Part shown: positions 1 to 16,600 of the stretch, piece by piece
How the letters are laid out: each line of letters begins with the position of its first letter
How positions within the stretch are numbered: the first letter of the stretch is position 1
Origin: Pegea sp. RAD2-039
Lineage: Eukaryota > Chordata > Thaliacea > Salpida > Salpidae
NCBI GenBank assembly: GCA_034620365.1
Contig: JAQGEQ010000186.1
Coordinates: 186,001 to 250,000, forward strand
Reading direction: 5' to 3'
Length of the DNA stretch: 64,000 bases
Notes under the pieces: generated by a model
Databases searched by the model: none
What the model saw: the letters and a program-made list of their open reading frames with translations, nothing else
Told to the model about the DNA's origin: nothing
Translations under genes and position numbers: made by a program

Positions 1-419
1 TTTATTCATTATAAATACTTAATTTGTCTTTTTAATGAGTAAAAAGTTAAAGCATAAAGTTCATTTTTTTCTAATTGAAAACATAGAGATATTTCTGTGG
101 TATGAAATATTCTTAAGAAAAATATATTTTTTACTGAACTATTTGAACTTCACATTTTGATGTAAGTTTAGAACGTTTCAAAACAAATTTTTAGAATAAA
201 AATATGTAGTAATAAAAAACTAGAATGATTCATTTAAAGAATTTGTTGGCTGATTTACAAACCACACTAAATTATTTGGCATAAAGAAATTAAATCATGA
301 GTAAGTTAAAAGCAATTTTTCAAAGTTGTAATAGTTTTTTTAAACTTTTTTTTTAATTTTTAAAGCATTTCAGTCAGACTACAGTCCTTATATCTTGAGA
401 CATTTTGCTTGACGAGTTT
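1..419. other. AT-rich intergenic, nothing seen
   Basis: No convincing open frame, RNA gene or repeat was seen. The sequence is AT-rich with homopolymer runs. Confidence 0.5.
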
Positions 420-776
420 CAACCTCAATTTTTGCTCTTTTTCTTACTTGTGACGGCATAGAACGACCTTACAAGCACAGAAGTTATGAAGATCTAGTCC
501 TTATCCATGTTGTAGGATTTACGCCATCTACGTTATGAAACGGAATAGAAAGATCGATGCAGCTACGTCTAGTTGACGTCACAGGAGCTGCCAGAACGTC
601 ACTGCCTACGAGGCTTTAAATTCGGAGTTTTGTATCTCATCAATTTATCATTAACCAGACTCACAGGGCCCTTCTACCCGGGTTTTTTTGTCATCAATAT
701 TTGTCCACCTGGAGTCGAACCCAGACCCTCCAACTTAGAAAGTGGGTATAATGACCGTTGCACCACTCCAGACTCT
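420..776 (-). mobile_element. tRNA-like SINE-type element (degenerate)
   Basis: Read on the minus strand, 776-709 resembles a tRNA. It has an A-box-like TGGTGCAACGGTC at about 765-753 and a perfect B box GGTTCGACTCC at 721-711. A seven-base loop TTTCTAA would put TCT (Arg) at the anticodon, but the anticodon stem has a mismatch and the acceptor stem relies on wobble pairs. Downstream on the same strand, to about 420, lies a GC-richer body unlike the AT-rich surroundings, with CCCGGG and GGGCCC runs and one TGACGTCA. A pol III tRNA head joined to an unrelated body is the usual SINE plan. No second copy was seen in this window, so the SINE call is inference. A decayed tRNA gene is the alternative. 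The small plus-strand reading frame at 573-815 lies inside it and is not a gene. Confidence 0.55.
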
Positions 777-1249
777 CTTAAGAGCCATTTATGTCTTCTA
801 AAATCTTCTTCTTGAAGATGCTGGATACTACACATGGTATTTTGAGGGTAATCTTGTTATTTAAACCCTCGCTAGTTATTTTGAAGGTATCTTCGAGTAA
901 TCTGAAGAATTTGTTGCTTTAAATGAGTTGTTAATAGAAGCAAGTCTTCTGATTGTAGTCTCATGAAAGCAGTAGGGAATGATATATAAAGTTTTATAAT
1001 CCTACCTTTGAACAGCTACAGTGCTTACAAATATATTTGTTTGGATTTTAGTCTAAGTAAAACCGTCTGCTTAACAACTATATGAACTGAAATTCTTTTT
1101 AGCTTATATGTTTTATTTTAATAATTCTCTATCCATTTAAAAGTTCCGATCACCATGAGATGACTTATTTTCAAATAAAATGAAACTTAAAGTAATTTTT
1201 GAAGGTTTAAAAGCATCTTTGTAAACATTTGTAAATATATTTATCTATT

Positions 1250-3240
1250 TATTACGATAAATGCAAAGGAAGGTGCCTGAAGAGAGCACCTCTCGCTAAC
1301 ACACATTCTCAAAAATAACATCTATTTAGTCAAAAATATAGAAAGCAAAAGATGTAACACGTGGCATTTCAGTAGTCCTCAAAGCATATAACAGTGAACA
1401 AATACATGGAATTATAATAATATTTAAAAAAAGAGGAAAGATTTACAGTTTAGAAATGTAATGTTGGCGATATTATAACGGTTCAACTTCTGCTTGAACA
1501 ATGCGAGTGACATCGACATGACAATGTCTGATGTTAGCTGGTTCGAAGTACTAATTGTGCGGTATAAGAGAAAATTTGCTCTGATTAATGTACCAGGTGA
1601 TATGGACTTATTAAGATGTAATGTGTATCGTCTGAGTTGGTATAACTTGAGGGAGGGACTAGCGGAAAAGAAAGCATCGAATTGAAGGTCTATTAAATTG
1701 TGGATAATTTTGAAAATAAGAATTAAGTCACATTTAATCCGTCGAATTTCCAAAGTATCTAAATTGAAGAAGCTGAGACGATGTTTATAACTATCGTATT
1801 TAATCTTTAACCAATCTCGTAAATATGGCCTGAACAGACTCAAATTTTTTGAAATCACTAACTTGATATGGCATCCATGCACTAACATTGTATTCAAGAA
1901 TTGGACCTACGTACAATTTGAAAAGGTTGATAAAAAAACATGGGCCCTTAGAATTAAATGTCTGTATAATAAGGAAAACAAGGTTGATTGATTTTCCAAA
2001 GATTTTGGAAACATAATTGCGCCATTTAAAGTCAGATGATAGAGTAATGCCATGATCTAGGACCGAAGATACTCGTTGAATAATAAATCTATTGATGGAG
2101 TATTGGTTCAATCAATTTACAGCTGGTTTACGAAAAAAATTGATAAGTTTAGATTTTGTGGGCTGGATTCTGAGCTGCCAATTCATAGACCAGTTTTCTA
2201 CAGAGTGTAGTGCAGTTTGAAGCTTTGAAGGATTACAAGATAATAGCTTGATATCATCTGCATACAGAAACACTCTGACACCATCTACTGCTACTAGTCT
2301 TCTGATGAGGTCTTCAATGAAAACTAAAAAGAGAAGGGGACCCAGAACAGAACCCTGAGGAACACCACTAGTGATTTGACTAGAAGTAGATAAAGATCTT
2401 TCTACACAAGTTTGTTGGGTTCTACCTGATAAGTACTCTTCAATCCACTGTAAGATAAAGCTGTTGATTTTTAAGTTTTTCAATACAGTAACGAGCTTAG
2501 TGTGTGGGTCAGAATCAAACGCTTTAGCAAAATCGAGATATATGGTGTCACAGGGAGTTTTACTTTCATAATGGGCTGTAAATGACTGGTCATATGATTG
2601 TGAATGATATGTTCTTGAGTTCTGCAGATAACTGAAGTCAGCGAAACTGGCCTGTAGTTAAGTGCAGTGTTTCTGGGATCCTTTTTATGAATTGGAGTAA
2701 TAATAGCTTTCTTCCAAATTTGTGGAACTCTTCCTCGCCTCATAGTCATGTTAAAGAAAAGCGATGAAGGTAGTGATAAAGAGGAATTAGTTTTTCTTAA
2801 AAACAAAGCTGAGATCTGATCTGGAGTGTTGGAAACTGATGATTTGAAGGAAGAAGTAGCCTTAGATACCATATTGACCGTTATGTCAAGATCTGCCATC
2901 TCAGAGAAATTTGTAAGAATGTCGGAGTAGGAAAGAGAAGGAGTATTAGCATCATCGGTTATAAGAACGCTATTAAATTCATTGTTTAGCAACTCAGTTT
3001 TATTTTCTGTTTCCATCACAAGCTGGTCGCTGTTATCAAGTAAGGGAGGTATTTGAGATCTCGCCTTAAGCTTGTGATTTATGAAGCTAAAAAATGTTTT
3101 CTTGCTAGGTGAAGATAAGACTGCACTTTCTCTTCCTAAATAGAAATTAGAAATAGATTTCTTGTAAACTCTTTTGCTCCCAGGCTTGTGTGAAAGTCAC
3201 AAACTTTCAATAAACCGGTTTGCTTGCAACTTTTGAGCCT
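1250..3240 (-). mobile_element. Non-LTR retrotransposon (LINE), 5'-truncated and inactivated
   Basis: On the minus strand this reads as the reverse-transcriptase half of a LINE ORF2. The order is: a connecting region ending in a FFSFINHK-like stretch (about 3090-3070); the finger motif YRPVSLTSVICR (about 2660-2620); motif A IYLDFAKAFDS (about 2545-2515, in another frame); GVPQGSVLGPLL (about 2375-2340); the catalytic FLYADDIKLL (about 2275-2245); a thumb/C-terminal region with YVGPILEYNVSAWMPY; and a C-terminal tail ending near 1424. The frame is broken between the finger motif and motif A, where family-typical sequence is also missing, and again near 2111 and 1800. No endonuclease domain is present, so the copy is 5'-truncated. 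The 3' untranslated tail, 1385-1253, ends in CCTTTGCATTTAT and contains a hairpin. CR1/Jockey-like affinity is a guess from motif spelling. It is a dead copy. Confidence 0.85.
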
Positions 3241-4159
3241 CATGAACTAATACACAAAGACGATAATCTCAATTTAAAATTGTTGTAAGGCTCACAAAAA
3301 CTTTGGTTTTTTTGTTCTCTCAGTAATGATTGAAAATAAAGTAAAGATATATTTAAAAATAGAAGTACTTTTTACAAAAGAAAATTTAATTATTATTTCA
3401 GTTAAAATTTTCTTTAAAAAAGAACTTTTTCTGACCAAAATATGCCCTTAAAACAATTGTTATTTGCATTCAAAACTTTTCATTTCTGTCTTTGATGAGA
3501 TTTGTCTCATATAATCTATTTTTGATCTTTTTGTCCCACAACCTTAAAGTATTGAATTTTTGAAGAGTAAGCAAACTACAATAGGCTTTGCTATAAGTAG
3601 ATGACTTAGGTATTCGATACAGTTACTGTTGTGTAAGTTTTTTATACAACAAGTTGCACTTTACAGTTTTCTAACATACACAAATATAACTGAACTGTAA
3701 GGTAACATTTTAACAATCTCTTAATACTGACACAATTTATTTAATCAACAACCAGGTGAAAATTTTTTTTTATTTGAAGAAAATTTAGTTGAAAAATAAT
3801 CATCAAATAATTATTCTACTTATTTTCAAGAAATTAGTCTGCTTAAAAGTAAATGGTCTACAGATGAGCTATTTAAAATAGTATTAAGTTTTGTAGCTAG
3901 AAAATGGAAGTCAGTTTTACTATATTTTTTTAATTTCAACAACAAATAATCAGAAGTTAAAGTTCGTAACTTTACTTCCTCAAAAACAAGCAATATTTAT
4001 TGCAAATTAGAAGAAGAAGTTAATAGTTTAATTGATTTTCACAGTCAGGAAGGATAGATAAATTGATTGCATTAAGCAACAGAATTGCACAGTTCTGTTT
4101 ATCAAAATATTGCATCAAACTTTTATATTTTGATTGTTTTCATTAATTTGACAACTTAT
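3241..4159. other. AT-rich intergenic
   Basis: No exon with acceptable splice signals and no RNA gene was found. It lies just 5' of the truncated LINE and may be old target DNA. Confidence 0.4.
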
Positions 4160-4343
4160 AGTTAAATGATTTTTTTACTGCCTACTGCCTTGACAGCCTT
4201 ATAGTCACCAGGAAACTCATCTAACAGATAAATACACTCAAATTTCTCACAGAAAAAACGTTTTGTGGTCGAGGGTGTAAGCAACAAAGCAGCTATCATG
4301 ACAATAGTTGGTATATTTATCAAAAAATCATGAAGTTAAGAAT
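4160..4343 (-). other. Possible orphan exon (minus strand)
   Basis: An island of higher sequence complexity in AT-rich DNA. On the minus strand it is open from a TAA near 4343 to a stop near 4160. The frame includes a hydrophobic MIAALLL start, a dibasic KR, a CEKFEC pair of cysteines and LLDEFPGDYK. A CAG-free but usable AG acceptor (CATGATAG) sits near 4297. The CxxFEC...DY spacing loosely recalls the start of SOUL/HEBP heme-binding domains, but too little is present to claim this. No partner exons were found. It could equally be chance or a gene remnant. Confidence 0.2.
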
Positions 4344-4413
4344 AAATTTTTCAAACTGTTTGTTTACTTAACTTATAAAAAATTTAGTGAATCACAAAAC
4401 CTAAAACTTTACT

Positions 4414-4556
4414 TATATAAGGTGCCTCAGTTGTTAATCAATTTCATTTCCAAACTAAAGATTTAGAACTTTTCAAATATGAGCTGTTTAACTTGTATCC
4501 TATTTATGTTAATGGCATCTTTGAAGACTTTGACATTCAGTTATACTGTTCCAGAA
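4414..4556 (+). other. Possible first exon with signal-peptide-like start
   Basis: A TATATAAG at 4414-4421 is followed by an ATG at 4479-4481. The 26-codon frame begins MSCLTCILFMLMASLKTL, hydrophobic like a signal peptide, and reaches a GT donor at 4557. Without splicing it stops seven codons later. No downstream exon on the plus strand was recognised, so this is only a candidate 5' end of a small secreted-protein gene, or chance. Confidence 0.2.
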
Positions 4557-4559
4557 GTA

Positions 4560-7500
4560 AAATATATAAAAATGTAGAAAATGCAAACAACTTCTTTTTA
4601 TTTTTATTCTCATTCTAAATAAATGAGGGTTTTACTTCACAAAACTGAATATTTTATCTTTATTCAAGTCTTGTAGCAAATTTAAAACAATTTTATTGTA
4701 TCTGTAATTTTTCCGATAAAGTTAACTTTTGTAGTTTTCAATATTTCCTTCAAACAATTTCTATACGACCAACAGACAACCAAAAACATCATTTTAATAA
4801 AAGATCAACAATATTATAAAACTCTTGCTTACTTATTGTAGCAACTACTAATTTTCATAAACTTTTACAGGTGTCTTTCATAAACGCTCTAATCTAAAAT
4901 CTAATCTAATATACAACTACAAACGATTAAATCTTCGTTGCCTAGTAAAACTTCAGAATGCTTCTTTAATTTTTGATAATAGTTTGATAGTCTAAAATGA
5001 TTTTAAACGAAGGATTAATCAAAAAGTTAAATTTTGAAAAATAAATAATTTAAAAGTACTTTACCTGAAATTTAAAACTATCTCTGTATCAGATTTTCAT
5101 CATTAGCAATAATTCAATACTTAAAAGGATCAAAGAATTGAGATAATCTTAAAAACTTTGATATAAAAGCGACAATCGCTAAAAACTTTTCCAATACTCA
5201 CTTACTTGTTTAAAATCATTTTAATTTTTGGATAGAAGGGTCTTGTAACTGATAAATGATAGTATAGATGTCATAAATTAAGTGTTAATTATTTGAAGTT
5301 TACAAAATTGTTGATTTAATAACAAACTTTTTAAGTTAATAACAAACTAAAGTGGTTTTTGATATTTTTGAAAAAAAATAAGTATTTTTAATACAATTGT
5401 TTTTTATTACTAATAAAATTGTTTTATGATCTTACTTTATGGCATTAAATGAAAATTGGAATAAATTAAAGAATTCCTATAAATACTTCATTTAAACTAT
5501 TAGTAGTCTCTACTTTGACTGTAGTATGTCTCTTGAAAACAAACTTCAAAAAAAGGACATGACATTTATTTCTCTAAAGATTTTTTTTACGGTGAATCCC
5601 ATTTTAGAGTATTTTAACATTCAAAATTTTTGAGTTTTTAGGTCAATCATTAATAAGTTATAAATATAATTTTCAAAATTTAAGGTTTGAAGTTATTAAA
5701 CAAACAGAATTAACATAACCAAATTTTTAGTGTTTTAATGTGTTTATTTTACTTATTATAATTATAAGTCATATTTACATTTTTAATTATTCTAGCTTAA
5801 TTAATTAAATACTCTAATTGTGGACACAGCTAAGTAAATATTAATTTCATTTGAATTTCAGATTCATTTTATAAAAAACGGTGGAAATGTAAATTTTTGA
5901 ATTTATAGTTATTACCAGTTATTAATTTTAGAAATAAAATTTGAATGAGTTTAAAGTACTTGTTTGTTTCATTAAATATTAATTATATTTTTTTCAAGAA
6001 AGGTAACAACAATTTTTGTATTTATTTTGAATCTTAAAATTTGTATCTTATCAAAAACCAAACTAAAAAAAGGGATTTTTAGTTCAAGGATTTTTATTTA
6101 TAAAATTTAAATACGATAAAATTACTAAATTCTTTTATTTGTATTTGAAAATTGATTTATTATCTAATAAGTCTTTTGAGCCACTTTTTTAGTGAAGATT
6201 TTTTTAAATGATAGAAAACTTTAAAAACATTTTCACAATTTGAAAAGTATTGATTGATAGCATTACGAGAGTGTTTCAAAACCAATATTTGTAAATCTCA
6301 ATTTCAAAACAAATTTTAAATTAAATCAAAAAAGATTTAACATCAAATTCATCTAAAAATTATTAAAAATAAGAACTGACAGGCAGAAAAATTATTAAAT
6401 TTCTTAAAACAGGAAAAATAGTGTGGAGAAAAAAAAAGAATAGCAAACTAAATAACTTCACCAGAAGTGCTTGATGTTCATTTACGATAAAGTCAACATT
6501 CTCTGAAATTGCTGCAAACCAACTAGCTTTGAATAGCAATAACAACATGAATTTGTTTGCAGACGCCCGTTTAGATTGCCGTTGTATTGATGTTCTATTT
6601 TACTTTGTCGGAATTTAAAGGAGTTTTTTTTAGCATAGTATCGAGTGACGAAACGAATTAAACAAAGGAAACTTTGTATAATGTTACAATCTGAATATTC
6701 ACATTTATTAAAACTGAAATTTTTTAAAGAACTTTTTTGGCTTTTTACAAATATGGTTTGGAATAATAAAACTTTAAAAATAACTTTTTAGTAATTTCTT
6801 ATTCTATCTACTGTAAGTTTTTTAAGCTAATTTCTGCAGTTTTCTGTGAAATTAAAAGTAATTGACCAAAGAATAAGACAACAAAAATCTTTATTAAATT
6901 CTCAAGTATAAAACACAAAATTTTATGGTATGTCCTTCGTAGCAAGATAAAAAATAATAAAATGTAAGCTAGTGTACAAAAAGTTGCATCTGAAAAGCTT
7001 ACAGCAAAACTTCTTTAGGTTTAATAATTAAACAAATGTACAACTAAACATTTGTTAACTAACAAATGAAAATTTGTGACTAAATTATTCTAGAAATTTG
7101 TTGAAATTGAGATAAGATGTTAAAAAAATATCAAACACAATAAAAATGAGCACATCTTACAAGAATCTTATTTTGTGTCTCTAAAGTTTCTGTGAATTTC
7201 AGATGAACATTTTTATGTCTAAACTTAAGCAGTGTTTCCAAAAAAATTTTGTAAAAAAGTGCTACTAAATAAAAAATTGTAATTTGAATTAGTTTCAAAA
7301 AACAAATTTGTTGTTAAAATTCAGCAGTACAAGTAATAACAACGACTAAAAAACCGAACAAAACATACAAAGGGTTTAAAGTTGAAAAATAGAGATTGTG
7401 AGGGCTTAAAATCAAACCCTAGGTACTTAGTTGGTATAGTTAAGTTTAAACCTTTTGATTATTGCATCTAAAACTGAAAAATAGAACAGCTTAAAGCTAA

Positions 7501-7990
7501 TTAATTTGGAAATGATAAATTTGATGAGCTGTAAAAGGTAAGATTATATAAGGATTGAAATTTCCTATTTTCGTAAAACTGATTTTTTCTGTTCCACACA
7601 AGAGTGGAAACTTTCAGATTTGCATAATTGAGTTGGTCTAAATGGAAACGGGACTAAATAATTGGTCGTCTTTGAAAATAAGTCAAATTTGAAAGCAAAG
7701 AAAACAACTAGTAAATATTAGGAGGTTAGATTGAAAGAAAAACTATAATGAGGCCTAAAAAGCCAAAAAATATCAACACTGAATAAAAAAACTTGAACAT
7801 TTTATAAACAAGTTGTTGTAGGGTTCCTACTAACGGATGAAAAATTCTTTTAAGAGCTTAAAAACTAAGCAAATGCTGCAGCTAGTAAAAAACATATCAG
7901 ATTTCTAAAGTCATGTACATCTTTATGGGAAGTTTTCACAGATTTTTAACTTCTAGAGAATTTGAGATGCAGAATTTTGTGCCTGAGTTA
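4560..7990. other. AT-rich intergenic
   Basis: Long AT-rich stretch. A small island at 6440-6590 contains a minus-strand frame (ISENVDFIVNEHQALL between an AG and a GT) that could be an isolated exon, but it has no partner. Nothing else could be supported. Confidence 0.4.
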
Positions 7991-7996
7991 AATTGA

Positions 7997-13186
<5,190 letters not shown>

Positions 13187-16100
13187 TAAAGTCTCTATAA
13201 TTGTGTTGATGGTAAAAGTTGCTTAAGAAATTGTTGTTGGTCTTTGGATAAATAAAGATTTGAAATAAAACAAAAGTCTGTAAATAAAAAGAAATTATTG
13301 GAATGAATGGTAAATATTAAGCTGGTCAATAGAAGAAAATGATTTTTGAAGAAGAGCTTATTGTTAAAAAATTAAAAATTGAGTTGCAAAGCCTTTAAAA
13401 GTTTCAATTTAGTTAATTACATTTAAATTTTTAAGCTGTAAACATTAAAAGTCGAAGAAAAAGTTCAGTTTTAATCAGATTTAAATAATTTTAATAACAT
13501 TTGTAAAAACGGTTTAGTAAGAATTAAATAAAAAATATTTAATTAGTCTAAAAACACAATTCTAAAAGAAACCATTAATTAAACAAATCAAAGATTATGA
13601 CAAAAAATATTTCAAAATATTAAACTTTTGTGAAATTTAAAAGCTCGTTAACTGTAAGTAAAAAAAACGATGAAAAATAAATCCGTTTTATAAGACTTCT
13701 AAGGAATTGTGATTTTGAAGCGAAGTTGATATATCATCTATGTTAAGTTTCTCTCACGAAATTATTAATAAAAGAAACAGGTAAAGAAAGAGAAAATTAT
13801 TTTCGTTATTATCGAAAATGACTAAAATAAATACAAAAATGAGATAAATACAAAAGTGTTTCTTTCATAGCACACCAATACTTGCTTTGTGATATGAGGA
13901 TAAAAAAAACTTTTTTTAAAAAGACTTTGCAGAAGTAATAAAATATATTGCAGTTAACAAATGACAGTTTTGATGAAGACTACATTTATAAAATGAGTTA
14001 ATTATTGATTGTTACATCACAAGTAAAAAGATATTTCATGATATTATCTAAGCTTTTTTTCTCAAGTGACTTTAATCATTTGAAATGTAATATTAAAATA
14101 GATATAAGAAACAAATTAGACGAACAAACAAAATACTTTGGAATTTTGAACAGACTTTCTGTGATTGATCTTTTTCATTTATTAGGAGATTTTTAGGAAT
14201 CAATAGTAATTGATAAATGAATTACTGGGAGAGAAAGCCTTTTAAACAGTTTGGTTTACACATGATAATTTCACAGAAAAAAAAATTACAGCAACTAAGC
14301 AATGATATCAAAAGTAGCTTAACAAAAAGGTTTTTTAACAGAAAATCTATTAACAAGTTAAAAAATATTTTGAACAATTGAAAGAATTATTACAAAAGTT
14401 AAATTTTAACTATCTTTGTCTTATTATAACTAATAAAAATAGAACCATCAGGTTATAATCAATAACTATACAAATTAGAATCATAAAAGGGCTTGAGATG
14501 TTATTTTAGACAGAATTTTACTATATAAAATATTCATAATCAATAGAAAAAAGTTCACCACAACATTTAGTTTTGCTAACAAATTCAAATGGAAGTTTTT
14601 AAGAGTTTTTACTACAAAGCTATAAATAATAAGAATCATAGAAAAATTCCAGAAGAAAATAAGTCCTTAAAGAATATCAAACAGTATTACATATGGTCCT
14701 TTAATAATATGGATAATATTCTTGTAATGTTAAAGTATTTATTACTAATTAATTATTCAAAAGGTTCATCAAAACCTCATCTAGACTACATTGTGGTATA
14801 TAGCATCAGTTAATAACAATTGTTTTGATTTCTTTGTAGCAATAATGTACAGAGGTTATTATCAAATTTTAACCTTATATATTTCAAATTAACATTGAAA
14901 TAATTAAGGCAAGTTCTGTAAGAAACTACTTAATCTATTAAGGGCTATTTTGATTATTATAAATTGATGTATTAAAATAGTTACTAGTTTATTTATGAAA
15001 GTTTATAAAAAACTTAAATTCTTTGTACAAACAAAAATGACTTTAAAAAAAGAAGTTATTTTTCTCTTATTCAAAATATATATTCTTGAATAACTCAATC
15101 TAAAAATATTTTCAGGTGCAATGGTATAGAATTACAAAATGCTGATCAATTATTAGCAATAAAATAATGAAATCAAGTTTGTTAAGTAGAAATCTTAGGC
15201 TTTTATATCATCAAAAATTTATAAAACCTAACAGCATATACTCCAACAAACAATAACTTTAAAAACTCTCTTAGTCATAAAGCTAAGTTTCTAGCTCAAT
15301 ATTATTCAATTTTAAGTAATAAAAGAAAAGAACAAAGTATCTTTTAAGTGCTACAAAGGATAATAAAAACAAATGTTTATGATTGAAATACATCTATTCT
15401 TTAAAATTAGTTCAAAGTTGATTATATTATTTAAACCATACACCCACCCATTCTTTACATTCAGTCTAGTATTAGATGAAAAAATACTAAATAAAAAAGG
15501 AAGTTTATCTTATGAAGACTAAATGTGTTTCAGTTTTAAGTAGTATACAAACAACAAATTTTCATACAAATTATTTTTATGCAGACTGAATATAAAAATG
15601 ACATCTGCTAACATCATATATTTTCAAATAGTTTTATCTATACTTATCACAACTATTTGGGTCACTTGGTAATATTATATGAAAACTTCTTGCTTTAAAC
15701 CTTACATCATATTATCATTTTGTAAAAATAACCCAAAAAATTTGAGAAATATCATCAAAATTTATATTAACAAATTAAACTCAACTATTACTTTGCAGAC
15801 TATCTATTTAACTCATTAAATAATTAACTAAAAGATAAATGATTCAATTCCAACCAAATTTAAGAAGAAAAAAGATTCTTTAAAGCAATATAGGTAATAT
15901 AGTAAGCTTTATATTCAAAATTATCTTAAAATAAGAATAAATATCATATATTAGATGTTTCCCAAGGTTTAGGGCTTCAATTTAGCTATCTGATAATATC
16001 TACTGTATAAAAATATTTATAAGAATGCTTATAGAAAGAAAACATTTTAATAGAAGCAATAACTTTTAAAACTTAATATTTATTTTATTATTACATGTTA

Positions 16101-16300
16101 AATAAGAATTCGTCACTAAAATACAAATTAAGTCAAAAAACTTTCAATAAATTATGAAAATCTTAATAAAAATGGAATATTGCGAATAGCTAATACAAAT
16201 CAAATTTACAAGATCAGAGATAATTAAAAAAAAAACACTTTTCATTTATATCAAGAAAAAATCATCAAATAAATAAGATATAATGTATCTAACATAAAAA
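13187..16300. other. AT-rich intergenic
   Basis: No exon or RNA gene was supported. The small frames at 14005-14196 and 14589-14813 have the composition of noncoding AT-rich DNA and no recognisable protein features. Confidence 0.45.
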
Positions 16301-16344
16301 ATATCATACTAAATAGTAGCTAATAAAAGAAAAATATATTTACT

Positions 16345-16600
16345 TATATTGGTACTAACGCACAAACAACAATGGTTTTGACTCACAATTAAGATTGATG
16401 AAGAATTGATTAAAGTCACGTGACAAAAGTTTTCATAAGACTGAGCAAAACGGACGTGAAGAGCCGGCCAACCACTACAAGTCTTTGTTGCCCACGAATA
16501 AGTAAGCGTAAAACGTGAATGCAAAGTTAATATCGTAGTAAAGCAATTCATTTGTCATAATATCAACTTGTTACTGCTATCTAACGGTGTAAGTAATTCT
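16345..16600 (-). promoter_or_regulatory. Isolated GC island, possible upstream promoter or 5' exon
   Basis: A roughly 250-bp segment of distinctly higher GC in AT-rich DNA. It contains a full palindrome TCACGTGA (about 16417-16424), a GCCGGCC run near 16463, and minus-strand GT sites that could be donors. It lies about 3.2 kb upstream of the FAM117-like start codon on that gene's strand. Similar GC islands mark gene starts elsewhere in this window, so a promoter or 5' noncoding exon is a reasonable inference, not a demonstration. The 80-codon minus frame here matches nothing I recognise. Confidence 0.25.

Noticed and set aside
709-776. Functional tRNA-Arg gene
   Set aside because: The anticodon stem is mismatched, the acceptor stem relies on wobble pairs, and a GC-rich body follows; a SINE head or pseudogene fits better.
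16309-16551. 80-codon minus-strand protein gene
   Set aside because: No recognisable motif, no splice partners and AT-rich flanks; the higher GC is better read as a regulatory or 5' noncoding island.
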